Counted from the stretch's first letter, positions 1 to 6,728 are shown. The stretch: 10,500 nt of DNA from Thermoanaerobaculia bacterium (GCA_017883215.1 JADGOA010000105.1:1-10500), one strand, 5' to 3'. Numbers and translations are program-made. Notes: generated by a model not told the origin, from the letters alone.

Positions 1-11
1 CCGTGGCTCAT
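1..11 (-). CDS. Start of the gene downstream of nuoB (3 codons only), possibly nuoC
   Basis: An ATG at 11-9 on the minus strand overlaps the nuoB stop codon (10-8) in an ATGA arrangement, the usual sign of translational coupling. A purine-rich GGGGAG and a GAGG lie just upstream inside the nuoB tail and could act as the ribosome binding site. Only the residues M-S-H are visible before the window ends. In most nuo operons nuoC (or a fused nuoCD) follows nuoB, so that identity is an inference from gene order, not from sequence. Confidence 0.45.
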
Positions 12-595
12 CCTCGTTTCATCTCCCCGCGCTCGATCTTTTCCTTCAGCTTCAGGATTCCGTAGATCAGCCCTTCCGGAGTGGGGGGGCAGCCTGGGAC
101 CCAGATGTCGACGGGGATGATCTCGTCGATGCCCTGGACGACGTGGTAGGCGCGATAAAAACCGCCCGAGGTTGCGCAGGCGCCCATGGCCACGACGTAC
201 TTCGGCTCGGGCATCTGCTCGTAGATCGTCTTGAGCACCGGCGCCATCTTGTCGACGATGGTGCCGGCGACGATCAGCAGATCGGCCTGACGGGGGGAGA
301 AACGGACGACCTCGAACCCGAATCGGGCCAGATCGTAGTGCGACGAGACGGTCGACATGAACTCGATCGCGCAACATGCCGTTCCGAACGGCAGCGGCCA
401 GAGCGAGTTGCCACGCGCCCAATTGACCATGGCGTCGACTTTCGTCGTCAGGTAGGTGGAGCCGGCAAGGTCGGCGATCTTGCGATCGGATTCGCCGGGG
501 AGGGTGATGATGCCCTTTTCGGGGCCTTCGCCGGGCAGCTGGTTGGCTTTCCGGGCAACAATTGAGTCGGGGTTGTCAATCTTCTGTATCGCCAT
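8..595 (-). CDS. nuoB: NADH-quinone oxidoreductase subunit B (NuoB, complex I)
   Basis: This 195-residue protein is the NuoB/PSST subunit of respiratory complex I. It sits at the junction of the peripheral and membrane arms and carries the terminal iron-sulfur cluster N2, which hands electrons to quinone. The four N2 ligands are visible: the tandem cysteines C74-C75 in GTACCAIEFM, C140 in MGACATSGG and C169 in VPGCPPTPEGL. Their spacing is that of canonical NuoB. The first 45 or so residues form a poorly conserved N-terminal extension, so a start somewhat further in cannot be excluded, although the ATG at 595 is the longest in-frame choice. No clear Shine-Dalgarno sequence precedes it. The gene appears to be first in its operon: no nuoA lies upstream, where a 353-bp divergent spacer separates it from a peptidase gene. 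Downstream it overlaps the next gene by ATGA. Confidence 0.97.
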   Translation of the reverse strand: MAIQKIDNPDSIVARKANQLPGEGPEKGIITLPGESDRKIADLAGSTYLTTKVDAMVNWARGNSLWPLPFGTACCAIEFMSTVSSHYDLARFGFEVVRFSPRQADLLIVAGTIVDKMAPVLKTIYEQMPEPKYVVAMGACATSGGFYRAYHVVQGIDEIIPVDIWVPGCPPTPEGLIYGILKLKEKIERGEMKRG

Positions 596-720
596 CAGTT
601 AGCTCTTGAACCGGGTTCGATGCGCGGGCGAATGATATGACGGCCCGGAGGGGCAGGAAGCCGGATTTTATTGGTTTGAGAAAAGTTTCACAAGCTCAGA
701 ACGAGATTTGCGTTCACTCT

Positions 721-780
721 GTTTCATGCGAAAACAGCGCCTCTGTTCTCGTTTCATGCGCAAACAGCGCCCCTGTTTTC
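721..780. repeat. Two tandem copies of a 30-bp repeat, each with an internal hairpin
   Basis: Copies at 721-750 and 751-780 match at 27 of 30 positions and both begin GTTTCATGCG. Each copy contains a small dyad, AACAG - 5 nt - CTGTT, which could form a hairpin with a C-rich loop. Across the pair, GCGAAAACAG (728-737) and CTGTTTTCGC (773-782) make a perfect 10-bp inverted repeat, so an alternative longer fold exists. No spacer separates the copies. The element lies about 170 bp upstream of the S9 peptidase start; its function is unknown. Confidence 0.85.
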
Positions 781-835
781 GCTCTCTCTCCGGAGGGGGG
801 ATCACCGGCTTCTCCGTGACCGGCAAGAGCGGCAA

Positions 836-841
836 TACAAT
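836..841 (+). promoter_or_regulatory. Possible -10 element for the S9 peptidase gene
   Basis: TACAAT matches the sigma70 -10 consensus (TATAAT) at five of six positions and stands in locally A/T-rich sequence. No good -35 hexamer is found at 16-18 bp; the nearest GTGACC is too close. If used, it would give a 5' leader of about 100 nt. The assignment is weak. Confidence 0.3.
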
Positions 842-948
842 TCCGTATCTCGTCCGTCCTGCGCGGTGCCGGGTGCCCGCCAGTGCAGCGCAGCGGCCCT
901 GTCCGATACCCCAACGACAAACACGGTAACCACACGAGGGGAGAGTTC

Positions 949-2937
949 ATGAGACGTAGCACTCGATGGGTAGCATCCTTTCTATTTGCAGTCGTGGCCG
1001 CCAGCGCGGCCTGGCAGGCCCGTGCCGACCTGCCGCCGTTGATCGGACGCGAGGTCCTCTTCGGAAATCCGGAGCGCGCGAATCCGCAGGTCTCGCCGGA
1101 TGGAAAGCGGCTGGCCTGGCTTGCACCCGATAAGAAGAACGTACTGCAGGTGTGGGTGAAAACGATCGGCAAAGATGACGACAAGGTCATGACCGCCGAC
1201 AAAAAGCGCGGGATCCGCGGATACACATGGGCCCGCGACAACAAGACCCTGCTGTACGTTCAGGACAACGATGGCGACGAGAACTTCCACGTCTGGGGTG
1301 TCGATCTCGACTCCGGAATCGTGAGGGATTACACGCCCTTCCAGGGGGCGCGCGCCGACATCGTCGCGGCCGAACCGAACGTGCCGGATCAGATGCTGGT
1401 CGCCACCAACGCGCGGAACCGCGCCCTGATGGACGTGTACCGGCTCACGCTCTCTACCGGCGCGCTCGTTCTCGACACCGTCAACCCGGGCGACGTCGTC
1501 GGATGGGAAGCCGACAAGAACCTCAACGTTCTCGGCGCGCAGGCGATCACGCCGGATGGGGGCACCGACATCCGCGTGCGCGACAACGCGCAGGGGCCAT
1601 GGCGTACGCTCGTGAAAGCGGGCGCCGAGGAGAACCTCGGACTCATTTCACTGACGGACGATGGCAAGGCCGCCATCATCGAGTCTTCTCTCGGCAGCGA
1701 CACCGCGCGCGTGGTGCAGCGCGACATCGCCACCGGTGCCGAGACGGACATCGCTTCGTCGCCCGAGGTGGATGCCGGCATCGTTCAGGTCAATCCGAAC
1801 ACGCGCGTGGTCGAGGCGGTTTCCTTCGAGCCCGGCCGCCGTACGTGGAAGGTGATCGACCCCGCGGTCAAGGCGGATTTCGAAACGCTGGCGAAGCTCG
1901 CCGCCGGCGACTTCACCGTCGTGAATCGCGATCTGGCGAACAAGACCTGGCTCGTGGCCTTCAGCTCCGACCGTGGTCCGGTGAGCTGGTACACGTGGGA
2001 TCGCGAAGCGAAGAAGGGGACGCTGCTCTTCACCGCGCAGCCGAAGCTCGAGAACCTGCAGCTGTCGGAGATGAAGCCGGTCACGATCAAGACTCGCGAC
2101 GGCCTGGACATGCACGCCTACCTGACGCTGCCGGCCGGGGTGCCGCCGAAGAACCTGCCGATGGTGCTGTTCGTTCACGGCGGTCCGTGGTCGCGCGATT
2201 CGTGGGGATATCGCTCCTATCCGCAGTGGCTGGCCAATCGCGGCTACGCCGTCCTGCAGCCGAACTACCGCGGCTCGACCGGCTACGGCAAGAAGTTCCT
2301 GCACGCCGCCGACAAGCAGTGGGGCCTGAAGATGCACGACGACCTCATCGACGCGGCGAACTGGGCGGTCAAGCAGGGATACGCCGATGCCAAGCGGATC
2401 GCCATCATGGGCGGTTCGTATGGCGGCTACGCAGCGCTGGCGGCTGTGACGTTCACGCCGGAGTTCTTCGCCTGCAGCGTCGACATCGTCGGGCCGTCGA
2501 ACCTGAAGGCGCCCATCGGATCGATTCCGCCGTACTGGAAGCCGATGCGCGTGACGTTCGACAAGCGGATGGGGAACGTCGACGACCCGGCGGACGCAGA
2601 GTTGATCCGCAACGCTTCGCCGCTGTTCCGCGCGCAGGCCATCAAGCGGCCCCTGCTCATCGGCCAGGGAGCGAACGATCCCCGCGTGAACAAGGCCGAG
2701 TCCGAACAGATCGTCGACGCCATCGAGAAGAACGGCGGGTCGGTGACGTACGTCGTCTACAGCGACGAAGGCCACGGCTTTGCGCGCCCGGAGAACTCGA
2801 TCGACTTCAATGCCCGAGCGGAGACCTTCCTCTCCGGCTGTGTCGGCGGCCGCGCCGAGCCGATGACAGGGGAGCGCCAGCCCGGTTCGACGGCGACGGT
2901 GCGCGTCGTGGAGAAGGGAAAGGTAGTCAACAAGTAG
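949..2937 (+). CDS. Exported S9 family peptidase (prolyl oligopeptidase / acylaminoacyl-peptidase type)
   Basis: This 662-residue serine peptidase probably cleaves short peptides in the periplasm. The ATG at 949 is chosen because GAGGGGAG precedes it by 5 bp and because it opens a Sec signal peptide: a basic n-region, a hydrophobic stretch at about residues 8-21, and a likely cleavage after QARA (residue 26). An in-frame ATG at 883 only adds an implausible charged extension. Residues about 30-380 carry beta-propeller-like repeats, including NPQVSPDGKRLAWLAPD. The C-terminal alpha/beta-hydrolase domain has the oxyanion-type segment FVHGGPW and the catalytic triad S490 (GGSYGGYAAL), D577 (GANDPRVN) and H609 (DEGHGF). 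Length and domain order fit S9 peptidases of the DPP/ACPH type. The gene is monocistronic: divergent from nuoB and convergent with the glycosyltransferase gene. Substrate preference cannot be read from the sequence. Confidence 0.95.
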   Translation: MRRSTRWVASFLFAVVAASAAWQARADLPPLIGREVLFGNPERANPQVSPDGKRLAWLAPDKKNVLQVWVKTIGKDDDKVMTADKKRGIRGYTWARDNKTLLYVQDNDGDENFHVWGVDLDSGIVRDYTPFQGARADIVAAEPNVPDQMLVATNARNRALMDVYRLTLSTGALVLDTVNPGDVVGWEADKNLNVLGAQAITPDGGTDIRVRDNAQGPWRTLVKAGAEENLGLISLTDDGKAAIIESSLGSDTARVVQRDIATGAETDIASSPEVDAGIVQVNPNTRVVEAVSFEPGRRTWKVIDPAVKADFETLAKLAAGDFTVVNRDLANKTWLVAFSSDRGPVSWYTWDREAKKGTLLFTAQPKLENLQLSEMKPVTIKTRDGLDMHAYLTLPAGVPPKNLPMVLFVHGGPWSRDSWGYRSYPQWLANRGYAVLQPNYRGSTGYGKKFLHAADKQWGLKMHDDLIDAANWAVKQGYADAKRIAIMGGSYGGYAALAAVTFTPEFFACSVDIVGPSNLKAPIGSIPPYWKPMRVTFDKRMGNVDDPADAELIRNASPLFRAQAIKRPLLIGQGANDPRVNKAESEQIVDAIEKNGGSVTYVVYSDEGHGFARPENSIDFNARAETFLSGCVGGRAEPMTGERQPGSTATVRVVEKGKVVNK

Positions 2938-2943
2938 ACCATG

Positions 2944-3000
2944 GGAGTGCGGACGTCCTCGTCCGCAGCCGCCGGGCGTCCTCGCCCGGCGGCCAACTCC
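2944..3000. repeat. Paired-hairpin (three-way-junction-like) element with a repeated GTCCTC loop
   Basis: Two adjacent hairpins share the same six-base loop, GTCCTC. The first has a 6-bp stem (GCGGAC/GTCCGC, 2949-2966). The second has a perfect 10-bp stem (GCCGCCGGGC/GCCCGGCGGC, 2968-2993). They are enclosed by a 5-bp outer stem, GGAGT (2944-2948) with ACTCC (2996-3000). The element starts 7 bp after the peptidase stop codon, so it may help end or stabilise the transcript, but no T-run follows as in a classic intrinsic terminator. The compact symmetric design looks like a dispersed palindromic element (REP- or MITE-like); that is inference from one copy. Confidence 0.8.
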
Positions 3001-3048
3001 GGGCGGCGACCACACCAAAACCGCAAAGTGAAACCGGCTCTCCATGCC

Positions 3049-3087
3049 GTGCAGAGATCCAGCGCGAGCCACTCTGGATTTCTGCAC
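3049..3087. repeat. Inverted repeat, 14-bp arms, between convergent genes
   Basis: GTGCAGAGATCCAG (3049-3062) faces CTGGATTTCTGCAC (3074-3087), giving 13 of 14 pairs around an 11-nt loop. It lies in the convergent spacer between the S9 peptidase and the glycosyltransferase, 45 bp after the glycosyltransferase stop, and could terminate transcription from either side, although no U-tract follows on either strand. A perfect 12-bp palindrome, GCACCGCGGTGC (3119-3130), sits immediately beyond the glycosyltransferase stop. Confidence 0.65.
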
Positions 3088-3131
3088 AGCTTCTCAGGCT
3101 GACCGGGGGTTCGGTACGGCACCGCGGTGCG

Positions 3132-4142
3132 CTACTTCCGCCGCTCCCGAAAGAAGGTCTCCAACCGATCCGCCACATGCTCCGCACGCCACTGCTCGGC
3201 GACTTCGCGACCGCGCACGCGCAACCGCTCGCGCGAATCGGCGTCGCTGAGCAACTCGATCAGTTTCTCCCCCAGCTCGACCGCGTTGTCCTCCGGCGCG
3301 AAGAGCGCGTAATCGCGGCGCTCGTCCCATGACAGATACGAGGGGATCGACGTCAGCACCGTCGGGATACCCGAGGCGAGCGCCTCGGCAGCCGGCAGGC
3401 CGAATCCTTCTTCGCGGCGATTCGGCGCGATCAGCAGATCGCACGAATGCATCACCCGCGTCATCTCCGCGGTCGTCAGCGCCACGTGGAACTCCTGCAC
3501 CGTGTCCAGCGGCTCTTCGCGCGCCGGAGCCCAGGGCGACACGCGCACGAGGTCCAGCTTCTGGTGGAACCAGCGGGCGTGTGCGACCGCGCCGTAGCCG
3601 TCGTCGATGCCTTTCATATCGCCCTGCGACTGACCGGAGAGCAGCACGCGCAGCGGCTCGTGCTCGCGCGCCGTCAGGCCGCGGTAGAACTCGTCATCGA
3701 CGATTTGCCCGATGTACGTGACGTCGTCATGGAGCTGCTGCAGCACCGCGATCAGCGCTTTCGAAACGACGAGTTTTGGGATCGGCAGACGGTAGGCGGC
3801 CTCGATGTCCGCCTTGATCGGCTGGTATGCCGAGAACGCTCCCTCGAATCCCTGGCAGAGGTGAACGGCGCGGTTGCCTGCGATCTCGTACGCCGGCGGT
3901 ACGGTCACCCAGAACGTGCCGATCACGAAATCGTCGTCGCGGGCGTCGTACTGCCGGAAATCGTCGACGTAGACCCATTCGGCTCGATTCGGTCGCCAGG
4001 TCAGCGGCAGCCCCTTCGTGACCATGCGGACGCGATGGCCGCGCGCGATGAGCGCGTCGGCTTGCGCCAGCTGCACGCGCACGCCGCCCGACTGCGCGGT
4101 GTCTTCGACGAGATAAGCAATCGATAGAGGAGATTCTGGCAT
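3132..4142 (-). CDS. GT4-type glycosyltransferase (GT-B fold)
   Basis: This 336-residue protein resembles family 4 retaining glycosyltransferases, which transfer a sugar from a nucleotide-sugar donor to a glycan or lipid acceptor at the cytoplasmic face of the membrane. The N-terminal lobe opens with SIAYLVEDTAQSGGVRV, a beta strand and the glycine-rich acceptor loop typical of GT-B enzymes. The C-terminal lobe has the EX7E-type motif at E245 and E253 within REEGFGLPAAEALASG, which contacts the donor nucleotide-sugar. The start at 4142 is set by MPESPLSIAYLV and by a TGATG overlap with the upstream gene, implying translational coupling; the longer open frame upstream is a shadow of that neighbour. 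Its partner, a protein with a methyltransferase domain, suggests methylated-glycan or O-antigen-like synthesis. Donor and acceptor are not predictable. Confidence 0.88.
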   Translation of the reverse strand: MPESPLSIAYLVEDTAQSGGVRVQLAQADALIARGHRVRMVTKGLPLTWRPNRAEWVYVDDFRQYDARDDDFVIGTFWVTVPPAYEIAGNRAVHLCQGFEGAFSAYQPIKADIEAAYRLPIPKLVVSKALIAVLQQLHDDVTYIGQIVDDEFYRGLTAREHEPLRVLLSGQSQGDMKGIDDGYGAVAHARWFHQKLDLVRVSPWAPAREEPLDTVQEFHVALTTAEMTRVMHSCDLLIAPNRREEGFGLPAAEALASGIPTVLTSIPSYLSWDERRDYALFAPEDNAVELGEKLIELLSDADSRERLRVRGREVAEQWRAEHVADRLETFFRERRK

Positions 4143-5290
4143 CAGGAGTTCCGGGCGACGACGTAGTAGCCGGGGGCGAGGAGATCGTCTTTCGCGTAAC
4201 TCGCGCCCGCCCGGTCGAGCGAGGCCAGCAGCGCCTCCGTGCCGCGAGTCGGCACGACTTCCTGCGCCGTGATCTCGACCACGCTCCAGCCGGCGATGGT
4301 GAGCATGTCTTCCAGGGAGCGCTTCGTGAAGAAGCGGAGGTGGCCGACACAGGTCAGGCCCATGTAAATGTAGTCGAAACGGCCCTGCAGCAGGTCGTTC
4401 ACCACCGACGCGTTTGCAATGTTCGGCAGGCTCAGGAGCAGGTGAGCGCCCGGTTTGGCAATGCGCCGCAGATCGGCGAGGAACGTCCACGGCTCGTCGA
4501 GGTGTTCGACGATGTCGCCGCCGATGATCCAGTCGAACTCGTCGGCGATGACGTTGACGAGGTGGCGCACGTCGCCGCAGTAGACGTCGTCGATGCGGCG
4601 CCGGGCGATGGCAGCCGCTTTCGGATCGAGCTCGATGCCGACGACGCGGCACTTCTGCCGCTTCTTGAGCGCCTCGCCCAGCGGTGACTCGCCGCAGCCG
4701 AACTCGAGGATCGACTTGGCGTCGGTGCTGATGCGTGCCAGCAGATCGGTGCGGATCTGCCCGCGTAGAGAGCTCCAGCGATGCGCGTAGTCGTTGGCCG
4801 AGATCACGACGTCGTGGCCGGCGAGCACGCGGCGCACCGGACCCTGCGAGCGGCCGAGCAGTTCCGTGCGGCAGAGAAACGCCCCCGGATCCGACGCGTC
4901 CCAGCGCACTCGCTTCGAAGCGGCGGGCCGGGCCTGCATCCCCGCCGTCATCTCCTGAAACTCGCGCAGCGTCAGATAGGGCACGTCGGGAGGACGGCGC
5001 TGCTCGGGATTCACGGCTTCGTTCGCAACGGGGAGGACGGCATCCGCGCTGCCGTCGAGCTGCTCGAGCAAACGAGCCGCAAGCTGCGGCGGCGGTATGA
5101 GAATCGGATCGGTCACCACCAGGACGAATTCTTCCTCGACCGCTGCCGCAGCGTCAGAAGCGGCGTCCTCGGCGTCGTAGAAGTAGAGCGTGTTGCCGCC
5201 GGCCTGCAGGAGCATTTGTGTCTGCCAGCTCGCGTAGCGCTCTTCGATCGCCGGATGATCGAAGCGCGGATAGAGGACGGCGACCGACAT
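4142..5290 (-). CDS. Two-domain protein: uncharacterised GT-A/nucleotidyltransferase-like N-terminus plus class I SAM methyltransferase
   Basis: The protein has 382 residues. The C-terminal half (about 190-382) is a Methyltransf_23-like class I methyltransferase. Motif I is ILEFGCGES (residues 194-202), followed by an acidic residue after beta2 (VGIELDP), a motif IV region (DWIIGGDIVEHLDEPW) and a post-motif LLLSLPNIAN. The first 185 or so residues are not a standard methyltransferase extension. FVLVVTDPILIPPPQLAARLLEQLDGSADAVLPV is laid out like the Rossmann-type core of GT-A glycosyltransferases or IspD-like nucleotidyltransferases, with TDP where a DxD-type site would be; I infer this from pattern only. 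The methyl acceptor is unknown; a sugar or glycan end is plausible from the coupled glycosyltransferase. The ATG at 5290 has no strong Shine-Dalgarno sequence. Between this gene and the preceding one is a 154-bp spacer with an octamer hairpin. Confidence 0.85.
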   Translation of the reverse strand: MSVAVLYPRFDHPAIEERYASWQTQMLLQAGGNTLYFYDAEDAASDAAAAVEEEFVLVVTDPILIPPPQLAARLLEQLDGSADAVLPVANEAVNPEQRRPPDVPYLTLREFQEMTAGMQARPAASKRVRWDASDPGAFLCRTELLGRSQGPVRRVLAGHDVVISANDYAHRWSSLRGQIRTDLLARISTDAKSILEFGCGESPLGEALKKRQKCRVVGIELDPKAAAIARRRIDDVYCGDVRHLVNVIADEFDWIIGGDIVEHLDEPWTFLADLRRIAKPGAHLLLSLPNIANASVVNDLLQGRFDYIYMGLTCVGHLRFFTKRSLEDMLTIAGWSVVEITAQEVVPTRGTEALLASLDRAGASYAKDDLLAPGYYVVARNS

Positions 5291-5343
5291 CTGCGGCTGT
5301 TTCGCACGACGCCGGAGGTGAAGTCAAGCCCTCTGTGCGTCGT

Positions 5344-5438
5344 GAGGTCGCGAGGTCACGAGGTCGCGAGGTCACGAGGTGAAGAGGCGGCAGTGTTGGC
5401 TGCCTCGTGACCCCGCAACCTCGTGACCTCGTGACCCA
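5344..5438. repeat. Octamer array (GAGGTCAC/GAGGTCGC) forming a long hairpin
   Basis: Four consecutive octamers (GAGGTCGC, GAGGTCAC, GAGGTCGC, GAGGTCAC; 5344-5375) and a decayed fifth (5376-5383) face four inverted octamers at 5407-5438 (GTGACCCC, GCAACCTC, GTGACCTC, GTGACCCA). The intervening 23 nt also pair in part (GAGGC/GCCTC). The whole could fold as a hairpin with arms of about 32-40 nt. It fills most of the spacer between two minus-strand genes and begins 7 bp after the stop of the upstream methyltransferase. It could act as a terminator or attenuator, or be a selfish or structural repeat. The same octamer recurs at 6772-6824 and 9493-9576. Confidence 0.88.
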
Positions 5439-5444
5439 CGATGA

Positions 5445-6203
5445 TCACCGCCTGAATTGCAGCAGCCGGTAGACGTAGGCTCCGGTTCTGTACATCTCGC
5501 GATAGAGGTCGCCGCTCTCGACCAGGCTGTCGATCTGCGCGAGAGAGAGCCCGAGGTCGGCGATCAGGTCGTCGCGATACTGCGCGATGCGGCTGGCCAC
5601 GTAGTCGATGGTGGGCGCCGCATGTCGCGAGAGGTCGATCTCCTCCGTCTTGGCGAAGCCGTGCTGTTCCGCGGCAGCGAGGAAGGTGCCGAGATCGTGG
5701 AGCGCGCCGGGCGTGCCGAGCGGCCTCGATGCGAACTCGTCGATGACGACGATGTGGCCGGTGATCGCGCTCGCCGCGGCGAAGAGGGCGTTCGAGTCGA
5801 TGTACTGCGACGACTCCTGGAAGAAGACGGCCTCGTACGGCGGGCGGCCGTCGAAGCTCTCGAATTTCGCGCACGAAACCCGGAGCTCGTCACCATAGCG
5901 CTCCCGGATGGTCGCGATCTGATGTTCGTCCGGGGTGATGCCTTCGGCGTCATGGCCGCTGCGAGTCAGGCGCGCGAGGGTCGTGGCCAGCCCGACGCCG
6001 ACGTCGAGCAGTCGCGCGGGCGGAGGGGGGAGGCGCTCCAGGAGCATTTCGGTCGACCGCTCCTGAGCCTCTGCGATCGGCTCGTCTCCCGATTCGAACA
6101 GACCGTAGTGGAGGTAGCGCACCGTCGCTTCTTCTCGGCTGAGGATGTGCATGAAGACATTCAGCGGGTAGGAGAAGTTGCGATACGAGGAGGCACCGCT
6201 CAT
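5445..6203 (-). CDS. Class I SAM-dependent methyltransferase, substrate unknown
   Basis: A 252-residue protein with the SAM-binding motif I ARLLDVGVGLA (D67-V-G69-V-G71) preceded by a helical N-terminal region (NFSYPLNVFMHILSREEATVRYLHYGLF) that resembles the lid of small-molecule methyltransferases. Later elements include GHDAEGITPDEHQI (acidic beta2 region) and EAVFFQESSQYI (motif IV position). The start at 6203 is preferred: an ATG is present, the conserved-looking region begins shortly after, and the longer open frame (to 6317) would overlap the divergent lipoprotein gene and its promoter. The ribosome binding site is weak. It is the first of three minus-strand genes leading to the GT4 glycosyltransferase, so a role in modifying a sugar or lipid precursor is possible, but context is the only support. 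Confidence 0.85.
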   Translation of the reverse strand: MSGASSYRNFSYPLNVFMHILSREEATVRYLHYGLFESGDEPIAEAQERSTEMLLERLPPPPARLLDVGVGLATTLARLTRSGHDAEGITPDEHQIATIRERYGDELRVSCAKFESFDGRPPYEAVFFQESSQYIDSNALFAAASAITGHIVVIDEFASRPLGTPGALHDLGTFLAAAEQHGFAKTEEIDLSRHAAPTIDYVASRIAQYRDDLIADLGLSLAQIDSLVESGDLYREMYRTGAYVYRLLQFRR

Positions 6204-6226
6204 CGGCCGCGCATTCTGCCACACGC

Positions 6227-6232
6227 TACAAT
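6227..6232 (+). promoter_or_regulatory. -10 element of the lipoprotein gene, overlapping a divergent -10
   Basis: TACAAT lies only 7 nt before the lipoprotein ATG at 6240. With normal geometry, transcription would begin at or next to the A of that ATG, predicting a leaderless mRNA, and indeed no Shine-Dalgarno sequence is present. On the opposite strand the same bases read TATTGT (6233-6228), a possible -10 for the methyltransferase starting at 6203. No recognisable -35 is seen on the plus strand. Confidence 0.5.
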
Positions 6233-6239
6233 ATCGGAC

Positions 6240-6728
6240 ATGTCTCGCACCGTAGCTCTCGTCATTGCAGCGCTCCTGATCGCGGCCGGATGTCAGAAGA
6301 CGACGAACGCCGCGCACCGCGGCCAGACGCCAGTCGGGCAGTCGGCCGACATGCGCAACAGGAAGGCCGTCACCATCATCCAGCCGGTGCCGGAGGGATT
6401 CCTCGATCGCTCTGCGATCGGATCAGAGCTCGCCGCCGACGGCACCGTCAAGGCGCAGAAGGAGAGCTTCATCCAGGGGGAGCCGGTCTACGTCACGATG
6501 CGCTTCAACCTGTCGCCCGCAGGTCTGCAGTCGAGTCTGCGCGTCCTCGATGGCAAAGGAAAGGAACTGCACCGCGATTCGAAGGAGATGAAGGGCGAGA
6601 AAATCGTCACCTTCAAAGTGCCCCCCGCGGTCATCGCCAAACCCGGCTCGTATCAGGTCGAAGGTTTCTGGGGCGGCAACGACGCCTGCGAGTACAAGCT
6701 CGACGTGCGAGGGAAGAAGAAGTCCTGA
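6240..6728 (+). CDS. Small predicted lipoprotein of unknown function
   Basis: A 162-residue protein with an N-terminal lipoprotein signal: a short basic start (MSR), a hydrophobic core and a lipobox-like AAGC with the lipidated cysteine at residue 18. The mature part begins with a polar linker rich in Q, T, N and G, then a domain of about 110 residues that looks all-beta: EPVYVTMRFNLSPAG, SLRVLDGKGKEL, KIVTFKVPPAVIAKPGSYQVEGFW, YKLDVRG. This alternation resembles an Ig-like or carbohydrate-binding-type sandwich; no family is recognised. One late cysteine (in NDACEYKL) is present besides the lipobox. The ATG at 6240 follows a TACAAT -10 by 7 nt. The stop codon, TGA at 6726-6728, lies inside the first unit of a heptamer array. 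Confidence 0.82.
   Translation: MSRTVALVIAALLIAAGCQKTTNAAHRGQTPVGQSADMRNRKAVTIIQPVPEGFLDRSAIGSELAADGTVKAQKESFIQGEPVYVTMRFNLSPAGLQSSLRVLDGKGKELHRDSKEMKGEKIVTFKVPPAVIAKPGSYQVEGFWGGNDACEYKLDVRGKKKS

Larger units (their letters stand above)
596..948. promoter_or_regulatory. Gene-free divergent intergenic region between nuoB and the S9 peptidase gene
   Basis: This 353-bp spacer holds the start regions of two divergent genes. On the minus strand a -10-like TATCAT (637-632) lies about 37 bp before nuoB, without a convincing -35. On the plus strand TACAAT (836-841) could serve the peptidase gene. An odd-length palindrome, GAACCGGGTTC, lies near 608-618. The main structure is a 30-bp tandem repeat at 721-780, listed separately. 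I see no convincing small gene: short frames across the repeat lack coding character and ribosome binding sites. Confidence 0.5.

Noticed and set aside
605..625. T-arm-like GGTTCGA suggesting a tRNA
   Set aside because: The flanking bases do not form a T-stem, and no acceptor, D-arm or anticodon arm can be built around it.
721..780. CRISPR array
   Set aside because: The two 30-bp copies are directly adjacent with no spacer between them, and no cas gene is present.
883..948. Upstream ATG for the S9 peptidase
   Set aside because: It would add 22 polar residues before the signal peptide and has no ribosome binding site; ATG 949 has GAGGGGAG upstream.
1227..3332. Long plus-strand open frame of about 700 codons
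   Set aside because: It is a frame shadow of the S9 peptidase: its translation is arginine-rich and low in complexity, without domains, while the overlapping frame has a signal peptide and catalytic triad.
5344..5438. CRISPR or transposon terminal inverted repeats
   Set aside because: Units are 8 bp and contiguous, the arms enclose only 20-odd bases with no gene, and there are no target-site duplications.
6204..6317. N-terminal extension of the 252-residue methyltransferase
   Set aside because: It would overlap the divergent promoter and lipoprotein start, and its residues lack resemblance to methyltransferase N-termini.
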